DNA from: Chitinophaga sp. 180180018-3
Lineage (GTDB): Bacteria > Bacteroidota > Bacteroidia > Chitinophagales > Chitinophagaceae
Direction: 5' to 3'
DNA length: 64,000 nucleotides
Assembly: GCF_037893185.1 (NCBI RefSeq)
Contig: NZ_CP140772.1
Location: forward strand, 3,782,001-3,846,000
Part shown: one piece after another, positions 25,512 through 33,545 of the stretch
Position numbering within the stretch: the first letter of the stretch is position 1
Layout: every line of letters starts with the position of its first letter
Program-made: the position numbers and the translations under genes
The notes under the pieces: generated by a model
Told to the model about the DNA's origin: nothing
Database searches by the model: none
Seen by the model: only the letters and a program-made list of their open reading frames with translations

Positions 25512-25943
25512 TCATTCATCCCACATAGCACTTAATTCCTCCGCACTGAAATGAATACCGCATTGATCTTCCGCGATTACTTCGATTAGGTTGGTAATAC
25601 CATTCTGATAGATACTACCTTTTGTTCCGGGATATTTGTTCAGCAGCGTTTTTAGGCGATCCGACAACTCATCTTTCTCCATCTTTTCTTTTCCCGCCTG
25701 ATTAACCAACGCTTGTAACTCGTCAACCAGTGAATGCACAGGAGCCATCGTAGACACATCGGTGCTTTCCTGTGCAGTTGGCTTACCTTTGAACAAAACA
25801 TCATCCACTGCTTTCTTTTCGACAGCTTTTCTTTTAACCCGTAAAATCGAACTGCCTTTTGCTTTGAAAAAGAAAACCACAACGGCATAATAAATTACCA
25901 GACCTAAGCCAAGCCACATCGCGTAAGTAGTCCATGAGATCAT
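25512..25943 (-). CDS. first gene of tra operon: small membrane-anchored protein
   Basis: 143 residues from the ATG at 25943 ('MISWTTYAMWLGLGLVIYYA'), which places a membrane helix at ~5-26. A Lys-rich, then acidic cytoplasmic domain follows, with helices 'LVDELQALVNQAGKEKMEK' and a C terminus 'CGIHFSAEELSAMWDE'. The longer frame to 26000 adds a Ser/Asn-rich stretch without signal character. No family is certain; its place before traE suggests an element-encoded accessory of the channel. The promoter should lie in 25944-26220. Confidence 0.7.
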   Translation of the reverse strand: MISWTTYAMWLGLGLVIYYAVVVFFFKAKGSSILRVKRKAVEKKAVDDVLFKGKPTAQESTDVSTMAPVHSLVDELQALVNQAGKEKMEKDELSDRLKTLLNKYPGTKGSIYQNGITNLIEVIAEDQCGIHFSAEELSAMWDE

Positions 25944-26341
25944 AATTGCATTGTTTGATTTACTACACAAAAATGAATCACTTTGAAAACTGGTTTTCAC
26001 ACTATGATCAGACGCAGGAGAAATATTTATTTACAGGAAGGAATATTCAAACAAAAGCGTTGGTGCGTGCATATATGTATATATAGGGGTACGTCCACGC
26101 ATACATATATTTCCTGAATGCTACCTACAAAAGTTAAGCGGGTATATGTCTACCACCAAACAGATGTGTGCATTAGAATCTGACCTTATATATATCCATA
26201 CACGCATACATTCAATTTTGAGGAAAAAAAAATCCCACTTCTGACAGAAGTGGGATTTCTCGCATTGTGCGACAATTATTACTGACTTTAGTTTAGAGAC
26301 ACAGGCTGGCTGGAATACCGTTGCCACTATTGCAACGCTTT
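25944..26341. other. intergenic region between rteC and tra operon
   Basis: AT-rich stretch with alternating TATATG/CATACA runs; ACGCATACAT occurs twice, at about 26096 and 26203. It should hold the promoter of the leftward tra operon and ends with the rteC-proximal terminator at 26230-26258. No gene is supported; the 68-codon frame inside is low complexity. Confidence 0.5.
26230..26258. terminator. terminator downstream of rteC
   Basis: A perfect 13-bp stem AAATCCCACTTCT / AGAAGTGGGATTT has a 3-base loop. On the minus strand it is followed by a T-run (the plus strand reads AAAAAAAA before it), so it ends rteC transcription before the tra promoter. Confidence 0.85.
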
Positions 26342-27211
26342 CTACTGCTTCGGGTTTTCATCCCAGTAGTTCATCCTATCTTCCAGCCGGTCGATAAGTT
26401 GATTCATGAAAGAAAACCGATCTTTCTTTCTCAGACGGATTTCCTGAAATGTCCGATAGAAATTACCAATATCAATGTTAAACAATTGGGAAAGCTCGGC
26501 TGCAATATCCTTTACTTCCGCGTTACCATCATTGATAACGCCAGCTGAAAAGAGGGCATAGATAAGTTCGGTAAGAGCGGTCTTTGAGCCAGTCCAACGC
26601 AAACCCTTATTTCCTTCTCGTTGCACAAGTCTGACCTGTTGCTGCGATGCGTCTACCAGTGCCAATTGCTCGTACAGGTACTCGCAGTAAAGTTCATTGG
26701 CAATAAATTCGGCAATGGTGCTATCGTGCTGTGTTTGAAACTGGCTATCTACTATCATGTAAGTACCATCTGCATACATCAGATCATTCACCTTCCTGAT
26801 AAAATAAACTTTATCTAAAAATGTCTGCCCTGATTTATAGTAATAATGCAGATCGGCATTTTTCTTAACGTGTTTCTTTATCCTGCGGATCTCACGTTTG
26901 AAGTATTTAACAGAGTTTAGTTTATCTGCCGGTATCGGTCGGTTAACCTCCAGGTCATAGAGCTTCCGAAAGAAAATAAGTCGGCTCATAAATTGGGGCT
27001 TCATTTCCTTGAAAAAGGAAATTTCACTTTCTTCATCAGCAAAGCCATTTTTTATTACCTGCTGTCTTAAACGCTCTATAGCTAACTTTACCACTTCAAT
27101 TCCACGCCGTGCGTATTCAATTCCGCTAAGGTTTTCTATTTCTAATCCATCTAACTCATTTACCATTTCGCTATGGAGCGATACGTATATGGAATATCGC
27201 TGCTTCTGCAT
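26342..27211 (-). CDS. rteC: RteC-domain protein, regulator of conjugative element
   Basis: 289 residues. RteC features: an N-terminal helical part, 'FFKEMKPQFMSRLIFFRKLY' near residue 66, 'HYYYKSGQTFLDKVYFIR', 'ANELYCEYLYEQL' and the C-terminal winged-helix-like part 'LRWTGSKTALTELIYAL' to 'IDIGNFYRTFQEIRLRKK'. In CTnDOT, RteC activates the excision operon; here it most likely couples element excision and transfer. The excision genes are not visible nearby. It is transcribed toward, but terminated before, the tra operon. Confidence 0.92.
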   Translation of the reverse strand: MQKQRYSIYVSLHSEMVNELDGLEIENLSGIEYARRGIEVVKLAIERLRQQVIKNGFADEESEISFFKEMKPQFMSRLIFFRKLYDLEVNRPIPADKLNSVKYFKREIRRIKKHVKKNADLHYYYKSGQTFLDKVYFIRKVNDLMYADGTYMIVDSQFQTQHDSTIAEFIANELYCEYLYEQLALVDASQQQVRLVQREGNKGLRWTGSKTALTELIYALFSAGVINDGNAEVKDIAAELSQLFNIDIGNFYRTFQEIRLRKKDRFSFMNQLIDRLEDRMNYWDENPKQ

Positions 27212-27489
27212 AGGGAATAGTTTTATAACTTTATATTACCCACACAATCAGCACAAAAGCCGTGCAAATCAGACTTTCACGATAGGTCAAAAAGGAAGTT
27301 TAAAACAGCAAATCGGAAATATTTCAACTGCGTTGATTCTGGCCTTCATTTCCCTATATTTCGGCCTAGAAAATAGACACTCAGGGTTTTAAAGAGGATG
27401 AAAAAACGTGGATAAAATTATGGGGAATAGAGGCCCGCAAGCATAGTTTTTGTATTGCAGGTAGTATGTACTTTCTAAACAAAAAGATC

Positions 27490-27915
27490 ATGAACTATAT
27501 GAGCATTCCTGATGGAGCATTGCGGTGGAGCGGCAGTAGGGAAGAATTTATTGAATTTGTAATGATAGTGGCAGACTTTTGCATCTGTAGTCATGAAAAA
27601 TACTCAGCAATAAATAAACAGGATTTTTTCAGTCTATGTGATGCGCTGGGTAACGACTTATCAGTGTTCTTTAAAGTTGACATTTCCCCACATACTTGTT
27701 TTACAGACTTCCGAAAAAATACCACAATAGATAACCGCTTCACTAAACGTATAATTAGTTTAATGAAGCGGTTAAGGGATGATGAACAGTTTTTATTGTT
27801 TCTTTACGAACAAAAGATTATGCCATCAATAGAGTATATAAGTGATGAAACAATTAAATGGAACAACGCAGAAAAGATAGCCACCCTTCTCTGGCTTTAC
27901 ATTAGTCAGCGATAA
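27490..27915 (+). CDS. RteC C-terminal-domain homologue, divergent from rteC
   Basis: About 141 residues from the ATG at 27490 (eight residues into the frame). Most of it parallels only the C-terminal ~90 residues of RteC: 'LRWSGSREEFIEFVMI' against 'LRWTGSKTALTELIYA', a middle 'FFSLCDALGNDLSVFF' against 'IAAELSQLFNIDIGNF', and 'NRFTKRIISLMKRL' against 'FMNQLIDRLED'. It lacks RteC's N-terminal half. It could be an independent DNA- or protein-binding module that competes with RteC. It reads in the opposite direction and is separated by ~280 bases holding both promoters. Confidence 0.65.
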   Translation: MNYMSIPDGALRWSGSREEFIEFVMIVADFCICSHEKYSAINKQDFFSLCDALGNDLSVFFKVDISPHTCFTDFRKNTTIDNRFTKRIISLMKRLRDDEQFLLFLYEQKIMPSIEYISDETIKWNNAEKIATLLWLYISQR

Positions 27916-28031
27916 CTAAAAATCAAACTCACTAAACTATTAACGCATTGAAAAAACGTCAATGCGGAAAAAAAGCGCTCCCTGTCAGTATCATCATCGC
28001 ATATAATCACCGATTCGAGCATACACAATAA

Positions 28032-28442
28032 TTATGCCCGGACATACCGTTTCTTATAGGATTTTGCGAACTCGGTCAATACGGGAGCCGTGTTCTCCCT
28101 TTCTTCCTTTGATAGCGCAACGCATTTATTTAACTTTTTAAATAACTTTCTTGCCTCGCCTTTGAGCATTTGCAAACCCTTTTCCCGTGCCTTACTTTCA
28201 ATATAGAAGGCTTCAATAACCCGCTCCAAATCATCACAAAACGCCATCAGCTTTTTCCGATCTTCACCGGTATCATAACCTCCATAATCATTTGTCAGGC
28301 AAATATGCAACCACGCCTGTAATCGCTCTCTCATGCTATCAAGGTCAAAATTGGAAAACACTATAGAAAGTATCTCCTGCCGAGATCCCCTTAATTGATA
28401 GTGCAAAGTATACTCCATTTTTTTGTCCTGATATTTCTTCAT
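28032..28442 (-). CDS. conserved small helical protein of conjugative element
   Basis: 136 residues with no signal peptide; an alternative start at 28418 (MEYTLHYQ) would drop the charged first eight residues. The protein starts with a beta-rich 'YTLHYQLRGSRQEIL' and continues in helices with an acidic then basic surface ('EDRKKLMAFCDDLERVIEAF', 'KGEARKLFKKLNKCVALSKEE'). I do not recognise the family. The gene is 23 bases after the HEPN gene and likely cotranscribed. Confidence 0.65.
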   Translation of the reverse strand: MKKYQDKKMEYTLHYQLRGSRQEILSIVFSNFDLDSMRERLQAWLHICLTNDYGGYDTGEDRKKLMAFCDDLERVIEAFYIESKAREKGLQMLKGEARKLFKKLNKCVALSKEERENTAPVLTEFAKSYKKRYVRA

Positions 28443-28465
28443 ACGACTACAAATTTAGAGATTAT

Positions 28466-29326
28466 TCAAGATGCTTTCACATCTAATAATCCAGACTTGC
28501 CCGCATCTACCAGTATATCCAGTACCAAATTGGCCTTTCCTCTTAACTTCAAAACATTGGGCATTGTCGGAGAAAAATCATAAGCATATCGAGCGCCAAC
28601 GTAGGATTTCTGTAGCAGTTCCAGCAGTTTTTTGCGATCAACCTGGTCAGCAGGGAAAACCTCCAGCAATTTATAAGTTACAAGACCGGCATATCTCAGG
28701 AGCCTATCGACACTATGAGTATCAACAACAAAGCCACTACCAATCAAAATGAGTGTTTTCAATGACTGTTCAAAACACTGATGAATCATAAATGCAGCTA
28801 ACTCCGCTTCATCCCGTGCAATGTATAAATCTGCACCCGCAAGAAACTCTGTGGCACGATGTACGGTTTTTTCATACTCTTTTTGCCACTCTCTCGGCTG
28901 CTTTACTTCTATTTCGTTGAGAGCAGGAAGATCAATACAACCAGCGTCATAAAGAACAGCGCCAGCCTTTTGCGCAGACGTTGCAAATATGTTCCCTTCC
29001 TTGTACTTTTCAGTAAAGCGGCCCTTCTCCATAACTATAATCGTTGTCCTCATTACTGGGGCGCATTTCTGCTCCAAAACATCTTCCCATTCGCTCATCG
29101 GCCTACCTTCCAAATCCGGTATTATTACTAACAGAAAATAATCGCCCATATAGTTTGATGCAGGAGAGGTACAATTGAAAATCGTTTCAGTACGGCGCTG
29201 GTAAAGTGACGACCCCAACAGATAAATCATTTCCGCAGGTATTGCCTCTCTAATTATTCGGACAATTTCAGGTTGTGCATTGTGAAAAAGACTGCTATGG
29301 GAATTGAACAAATTAAAGGTTCGCAT
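28466..29326 (-). CDS. MNT/HEPN-like two-domain protein
   Basis: 286 residues. The C-terminal ~120 residues fit a HEPN domain: 'ATEFLAGADLYIARDEAELA', then 'AFMIHQCFEQSLKTLILI' and 'VDTHSVDRLLRYAG'. The N-terminal part (~20-140) has 'MIYLLGSSLYQRRTE' and 'NYMGDYFLLVIIPD', resembling the GS...(D) layout of minimal nucleotidyltransferases but without a clean DxD. HEPN proteins often act as RNases or as partners of nucleotidyltransferases in toxin-antitoxin pairs. The HEPN catalytic Rx4-6H is not evident, so the protein may be non-catalytic. Common on Bacteroidetes elements. Confidence 0.75.
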   Translation of the reverse strand: MRTFNLFNSHSSLFHNAQPEIVRIIREAIPAEMIYLLGSSLYQRRTETIFNCTSPASNYMGDYFLLVIIPDLEGRPMSEWEDVLEQKCAPVMRTTIIVMEKGRFTEKYKEGNIFATSAQKAGAVLYDAGCIDLPALNEIEVKQPREWQKEYEKTVHRATEFLAGADLYIARDEAELAAFMIHQCFEQSLKTLILIGSGFVVDTHSVDRLLRYAGLVTYKLLEVFPADQVDRKKLLELLQKSYVGARYAYDFSPTMPNVLKLRGKANLVLDILVDAGKSGLLDVKAS

Positions 29327-29358
29327 CGGTTGTAGTTTTGTATTATTAAAATTATCGG

Positions 29359-30045
29359 CTATAGTTTATTACCATTTTTTGAACAACTAGCCAGTTCGAT
29401 CATTTCAGTTGTAAGTATGGAAAAGTTCTTTGTTGTTACACGACCTATCATTTCAGCGTCAGCATTGGATAAAGCCATGTTGTACTTTCTATGGTATGTT
29501 GAAGTAGACCAATTGCATTGTTCCATGATGTCTGTTCTATTTCTTACCATAAAATTCTGGATGACATTATTAACATCTGCCAAAATATTTCCGCTCATAT
29601 GCTGCGCTGCCGCTTCGATCTCGCTGCCAATAAACTGCGACTTTTGATTGCTATAAACAGTACTGGATGATGATGTAAATTCGGGCGCATTTGTATAACT
29701 CATATTTGGTGAATGCCGGTCTTTTTTATCCCTATTCTTGCTTCCAATAGGCCGTCCTGCTTTCCGTTTACTTTTATTGGGTTCGTCATCACTATTTTGC
29801 ACAGGCAACACTGAATACCGAACCGCTCTACTATTTTCCCAGGCGAATGCCGTTGTCGGTTCAAGCGTATTAGGATCAATCTTTGGCCTTACACCTAAAG
29901 ATTTCCAATTTCCGGGCTTACCGGGAAGCCCCTGATTAGATTTCTTCCCGGAGCCTGCACGAGTGACAGCTTCCGGCCTTGCATTCAGTAACTTTTTGTT
30001 TTCATTCGTATAATCATTCATTTCAAATTCCTGTAGACTGTTCAT
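29359..30045 (-). CDS. AT-hook-containing hypothetical protein
   Basis: 228 residues, mostly low complexity (Asn, Ser, Lys) in the first 120. A 'KRKAGRPIGSKNRDKK' segment near residue 92-107 resembles an AT-hook (GRP core) and suggests minor-groove DNA binding. The last ~80 residues are more ordered ('GNILADVNNVIQNFMVRNRTD', 'STYHRKYNMALSNADAEMIG'), perhaps a helix-turn-helix-like fold. No family recognised. It lies 23 bases before the next gene in the same direction, so it probably belongs to an operon with 30068. Confidence 0.6.
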   Translation of the reverse strand: MNSLQEFEMNDYTNENKKLLNARPEAVTRAGSGKKSNQGLPGKPGNWKSLGVRPKIDPNTLEPTTAFAWENSRAVRYSVLPVQNSDDEPNKSKRKAGRPIGSKNRDKKDRHSPNMSYTNAPEFTSSSSTVYSNQKSQFIGSEIEAAAQHMSGNILADVNNVIQNFMVRNRTDIMEQCNWSTSTYHRKYNMALSNADAEMIGRVTTKNFSILTTEMIELASCSKNGNKL

Positions 30046-30067
30046 TATAGAATAAGCGTTTAATTGG

Positions 30068-30346
30068 TTATTTTTTAATTTTCTTTTGCCACATCAACCA
30101 CGTAGCCTCTAAAAGCATTTCCATTTCAGTATAAAAAAACAACGACTGATGTGCTTTGTCGTGATGGATACTTTCACGGCAATAATACCCTACGCAACAG
30201 CTGTAGAAATCCCACAAGAGTGTTCTCGCATCCTGCAAAGTGAAATTGTTATAGAAACATTCAATTGCGTCCAATGATGAATGGATATTATTTTCCTCCA
30301 TTCTGGATTGCCTGAAGCATAGTTCAGCTGCATACTTTTTTTCCAT
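30068..30346 (-). CDS. small helical hypothetical protein
   Basis: 92 residues, with aromatic- and acidic-rich helices ('DARTLLWDFYSCCVGYYC', 'FFYTEMEMLLEATWLMWQKK'). A Cys pair and a Cys-x4-Cys-like arrangement are visible, but no metal-binding pattern is clear. The gene lies 13 bases after the SWIM protein gene and 23 bases before the AT-hook protein gene. Function unknown; similar small proteins are common on Chitinophagaceae elements. Confidence 0.6.
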   Translation of the reverse strand: MEKKYAAELCFRQSRMEENNIHSSLDAIECFYNNFTLQDARTLLWDFYSCCVGYYCRESIHHDKAHQSLFFYTEMEMLLEATWLMWQKKIKK

Positions 30347-30358
30347 ATCGCGTAATTT

Positions 30359-31594
30359 TTATGCGATGGTATATTTTTCTGAAAGGGGAGTTAAAATGGC
30401 TTCGCTAAAATCCTTCTTATGCTCTTTAAAAAATGAGATATGACCTATTCTATTGTACCATTGGGCAATGGCTGCATCCTGATAGGTTGAAAACATATAC
30501 AAACGGCCTTGATGTATAACAAAGAAAGGATAGTTGATATTGAACCCTGAGATGGGTTTGCCTTTGATCTTTATTCCTAAATCCATTTGGAATCGCTCTT
30601 TTGTATAGATTACCTTGAAATAGATAACTGGTGTATCTCCACAAACAGCTATCCGATTAGCATTTGTTTTATTAGGGCGTGGCCTTCTACGGAATATCCG
30701 CGACCCAAAGTAATGATAAGTATATATGAATACTTCATTTTGTAATATTGGCAACAACTTTTTCCATTCGTTAAAAATTACCTGCGTATGCTTATCCCAG
30801 TTAGGTTCCCTGCAATAATCACGTTGCTCTCCTAATGCGTCTGACTTCTCCCTGAGCTGATCGGCTTTAATAGCCAGGTCAAGCTGGTATACGTTCATTA
30901 GCTTTTCATGTTCACTTTCCACCATAGGCAGAAATTTCACCCACGACAACACTTTATCATTCCCTATGGTCAACCTGCCGAGGGCTGGTATCAAAAAAGG
31001 CAATTGCCTGCCACTGTGGGGCAACATAACGAAAAATGCAAGTGATTCACGTTTCGCAGGGAATCCTACTTCCGGTGGAACTTTCAATTTCAGCATTTCT
31101 TCTAACGGCAGCGGGAAAGCTGATTTCTCAAATGGGAACAACTGCATGACCTCCTTTCTTTTTTTAACTGAGATCCCGCGCTCATTTTCTTCTTTGTCAA
31201 AAGATGCCGGATAACTAAAGGCAAGATCAAACACATCATTTCTCAACAGCTGAGAAAAGTAGCCCCTGCCGTATTTACCGGTTATCGCCTCTATTGTTTT
31301 GTAGGCATGTAGACAGGTGCCGGGTCTTTTCTCTTTACAGCTGCAAACAACCTGTAATGAATTGTCAACGATTTTAAATTTCACTACATAGTCGTTGGAA
31401 GGGAAGAAACTATTGAGCGTAAGTTGATGACTTTTGTACTCCATGAATTTAATGGTAGGTGCGCCTATTCCTGTGAGCAAATCTGCATCCAGACAATTTT
31501 CTTTGAGAATTTCAAGGGAGATACCGTAGTCTTTGGTCAATGGTAGGATCGCAGTCCCCGCTGCTGATCTTGGAAATGATTTAGCTGTAACCAT
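30359..31594 (-). CDS. SWIM zinc-finger domain protein
   Basis: 411 residues. A SWIM finger is seen near residues 79-92: 'CSCKEKRPGTCLH' has the CxCx(n)CxH ligand pattern. The protein after it is large and mixed alpha/beta with several basic stretches ('IFRRRPRPNKTNAN'), but no SNF2 helicase motifs are visible, so it is a stand-alone SWIM protein. SWIM fingers bind DNA or proteins. It is the first gene of a four-gene leftward run. A second, tiny SWIM-like protein is at 44202. Function within the element is unknown. Confidence 0.75.
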   Translation of the reverse strand: MVTAKSFPRSAAGTAILPLTKDYGISLEILKENCLDADLLTGIGAPTIKFMEYKSHQLTLNSFFPSNDYVVKFKIVDNSLQVVCSCKEKRPGTCLHAYKTIEAITGKYGRGYFSQLLRNDVFDLAFSYPASFDKEENERGISVKKRKEVMQLFPFEKSAFPLPLEEMLKLKVPPEVGFPAKRESLAFFVMLPHSGRQLPFLIPALGRLTIGNDKVLSWVKFLPMVESEHEKLMNVYQLDLAIKADQLREKSDALGEQRDYCREPNWDKHTQVIFNEWKKLLPILQNEVFIYTYHYFGSRIFRRRPRPNKTNANRIAVCGDTPVIYFKVIYTKERFQMDLGIKIKGKPISGFNINYPFFVIHQGRLYMFSTYQDAAIAQWYNRIGHISFFKEHKKDFSEAILTPLSEKYTIA

Positions 31595-31672
31595 GATTGT
31601 TTTGTTTCTCGCAAATCACGGAGTTATCAAAACGAAAACCACATTTTCAAATCTGTATTTTACCATTCCTTA

Positions 31673-31684
31673 GTTGACTTTTAC
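31673..31684. promoter_or_regulatory. putative operator half-site upstream of plus-strand XRE gene
   Basis: GTTGACTTTTAC is the exact inverse of GTAAAAGTCAAC at 33370-33381 in the operator of the leftward XRE array. It lies ~40 bases upstream of the XRE start at 31719. An array repressor could therefore act on both ends of the cluster. Confidence 0.5.
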
Positions 31685-31718
31685 AAATACTGAAAGACAT
31701 ATACTTGTATTGATTATT

Positions 31719-32144
31719 ATGCTTATGACAAATTGTTCAATACACGAAGGGAAAAATGTTAGAAAGCTAAGGCTGATCTTAGGACTAAAGCAGAATCGGA
31801 TGGCATTTATACTGGGAAAGAATTGGAACCAACAGAAAATATCTTACTGGGAAGGAAGGCATAAAATAGAGATTTCCACGTTAAATGAAATTTCCCATGT
31901 CTTACAGGTTCCTGTTTGGATTTTTCAGATTCCTGAAAATATATTTAATGGAATTGTATTACAGATTCTGAAGCCGATAATACTTGATGATTATTTCTAT
32001 ATGCAAAAAATTGTAGAACTTTACGAACGGTTATTACAAAGCGAAAGAGAGAGGTATGCCCTTTTAGAAGCAGTAGAGCGGGTTAAATGTGCAATGAGCA
32101 GCAGCGAATCAAAAGAAAGCACTAATCAATCTTTTGATTTTTAG
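31719..32144 (+). CDS. XRE-like regulator with shared C-terminal helix
   Basis: About 142 residues from the ATG at 31719 (an ATG two codons later is equally good; the TTG at 31674 would place a hydrophobic run first). The N-terminal HTH is 'NVRKLRLILGLKQNRMAFIL' followed by 'NWNQQKISYWEGRHKIEIST'. Its C-terminal 'MQKIVELYERLLQSERERYALLEAVE' segment parallels the ends of the genes at 32519 and 32942. It converges with the XRE gene at 32122 (23-base overlap of the 3' ends). Confidence 0.8.
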   Translation: MLMTNCSIHEGKNVRKLRLILGLKQNRMAFILGKNWNQQKISYWEGRHKIEISTLNEISHVLQVPVWIFQIPENIFNGIVLQILKPIILDDYFYMQKIVELYERLLQSERERYALLEAVERVKCAMSSSESKESTNQSFDF

Positions 32145-32514
32145 CGTTCAAAGATTTTAATATCAATTCGAGTGTTTCTGAAATTTTATCGTATTGATTT
32201 GAATTGTTTGTCTGATGAAAGTTATTAGCAATTGTTGAAGTTTGAACTCCGCAATTTTCATAAAAATTCAATGTATTATATTGTACCTTTTCGTCACTAA
32301 AATCGATTAGCCCTTGTTCTGTTACTCCTAAAGCAACAGCGATTTCTTTTAGCCTTGAAATTTCAATTTCGCTTAACTGTTCAAGTTGCGATACCTCTTG
32401 CGCAGATATGCCCAAGGCGTTGCCCAAATCAATTTCGGTAAAACCCCGTAATTGACGTACAGCACTAATTTTTCGGCCTAGATGTTTACTATAATTATTT
32501 TCAATCACTGTCAT
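32122..32514 (-). CDS. XRE-family regulator, array member 3
   Basis: 130 residues with a clean Cro/CI HTH: 'GRKISAVRQLRGFTEIDLGN' and 'ALGISAQEVSQLEQLSEIE'. Then 'EVTEQGLIDFSDEKVQYNTL..FY' follows a linker shared with the other two array members. The C-terminal acidic helix ('ISETLELILKSLNAKNQKID') is the divergent member of the shared tail. It starts 4 bases downstream of the previous array gene. Confidence 0.85.
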   Translation of the reverse strand: MTVIENNYSKHLGRKISAVRQLRGFTEIDLGNALGISAQEVSQLEQLSEIEISRLKEIAVALGVTEQGLIDFSDEKVQYNTLNFYENCGVQTSTIANNFHQTNNSNQYDKISETLELILKSLNAKNQKID

Positions 32515-32518
32515 TCAA

Positions 32519-32929
32519 CTATTGTTTATCTTTTCTCAATTTTTCAGCTTTCAATCGTTCTCCTGCAATCAATTTTTCATACAAAGACATAGCCTGATGA
32601 ATATCGAAAGTATTAAGATTCTCGATGTTATTGCAACAGATCCCGGAAGCAGATACACCACTTGAATCATAGAAATTAATAGTATTATATAATACCTGAT
32701 CCTCATGGTATTTTTTTAGTCCCTCTACGGTGACTTCCAGAGCTTCTGCAACTCTCTCTATTTTTTCATCATCTAATTTCTCACTTTGTTCTAATTTTGA
32801 AACGGCTTGTTTCGACATTCCACCCAGTCTTTCGCCTAACTGAGTTTGTGAAAACCCACGCAAACGTCTTATCCTTTCAATCTTTCTGCCCATGTGTGCA
32901 GAGTTATTGCTATTTATAGACTTTTCCAT
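32519..32929 (-). CDS. XRE-family regulator, array member 2
   Basis: 136 residues. The HTH is 'MGRKIERIRRLRGFSQTQLG' plus 'MSKQAVSKLEQSEKLDDEKI', followed by 'VTVEGLKKYHEDQVLYNTINFYD' and the shared coiled helix 'DIHQAMSLYEKLIAGERLKAEK'. It has the same architecture as array members 1 and 3. The 4- and 12-base gaps on either side suggest one transcript from the operators at 33373-33406. Confidence 0.88.
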   Translation of the reverse strand: MEKSINSNNSAHMGRKIERIRRLRGFSQTQLGERLGGMSKQAVSKLEQSEKLDDEKIERVAEALEVTVEGLKKYHEDQVLYNTINFYDSSGVSASGICCNNIENLNTFDIHQAMSLYEKLIAGERLKAEKLRKDKQ

Positions 32930-32941
32930 TTGATTTTATAT

Positions 32942-33346
32942 TTATACTTTGGTAGAAATTTTCTTTAACATTTCAACTTTCTCTTTTTCACTGGTTAAAA
33001 GCCTTTCGTAAAGTTCTACAATTTTCTCAACGGGATTAAATGTACCTGCAACTGAATTTATTGAATTATCAGAGAACGTGCAATCTCTAACGTTATTTAT
33101 ATTATTGATAACATTTCTTTCATCAAACTCTTTGATTACCTCAGCCGATACTCCTAATGCCTCCGCTACTTTTACCAACATAGCATCATCGATATTTTCC
33201 TGCTTTTCAAGTGCAGAAATGTCCTGCTGAGTTAATCCTAAATCTGTAGCTAAGGCATTTTGCTTAACATTCATATAGACCCTGATCTTTTGAATGTTCT
33301 TTCCATGATGCTTAGTCGTTTGTATTTCGGGAGAACCTGTAACCAT
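32942..33346 (-). CDS. XRE-family regulator, array member 1
   Basis: 134 residues. The HTH is 'NIQKIRVYMNVKQNALATDL' plus 'TQQDISALEKQENIDDAML', then 'VIKEFDERNVINNINNV' and the tail 'EKIVELYERLLTSEKEKVEM'. It is the first gene of the leftward three-gene array and lies directly downstream of the two operator copies. Because the array members share both their DNA-binding type and their tail, they may form mixed dimers. Confidence 0.88.
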   Translation of the reverse strand: MVTGSPEIQTTKHHGKNIQKIRVYMNVKQNALATDLGLTQQDISALEKQENIDDAMLVKVAEALGVSAEVIKEFDERNVINNINNVRDCTFSDNSINSVAGTFNPVEKIVELYERLLTSEKEKVEMLKKISTKV

Positions 33347-33372
33347 AAACGAATTTTAAGCACAATATAGTA

Positions 33373-33406
33373 AAAGTCAACCAAATTCCAGTTAAAGTCA
33401 ACCAAA
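33373..33406 (-). promoter_or_regulatory. two direct operator copies upstream of XRE array
   Basis: AAAGTCAACCAAA occurs at 33373-33385 and again at 33394-33406, identical, with starts 21 bases (two helical turns) apart. Each copy contains TTTGGTTGAC on the minus strand, where a Bacteroidetes -33 TTTG element could lie. This is consistent with autoregulation by the XRE proteins, with an inverted partial copy at 31673-31684. Confidence 0.6.
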
Positions 33407-33545
33407 AATCCCATGAAAGTAGGACAACTACGACTAATTTGCTAGTAAAGTTAATTTCCCTTGCCGTTGGCGATAATATAAACATGGATACGAGTGGCAT
33501 TTTACCCGGCACCAGTCAATATTTCTAATACAATCTAAATCACGC

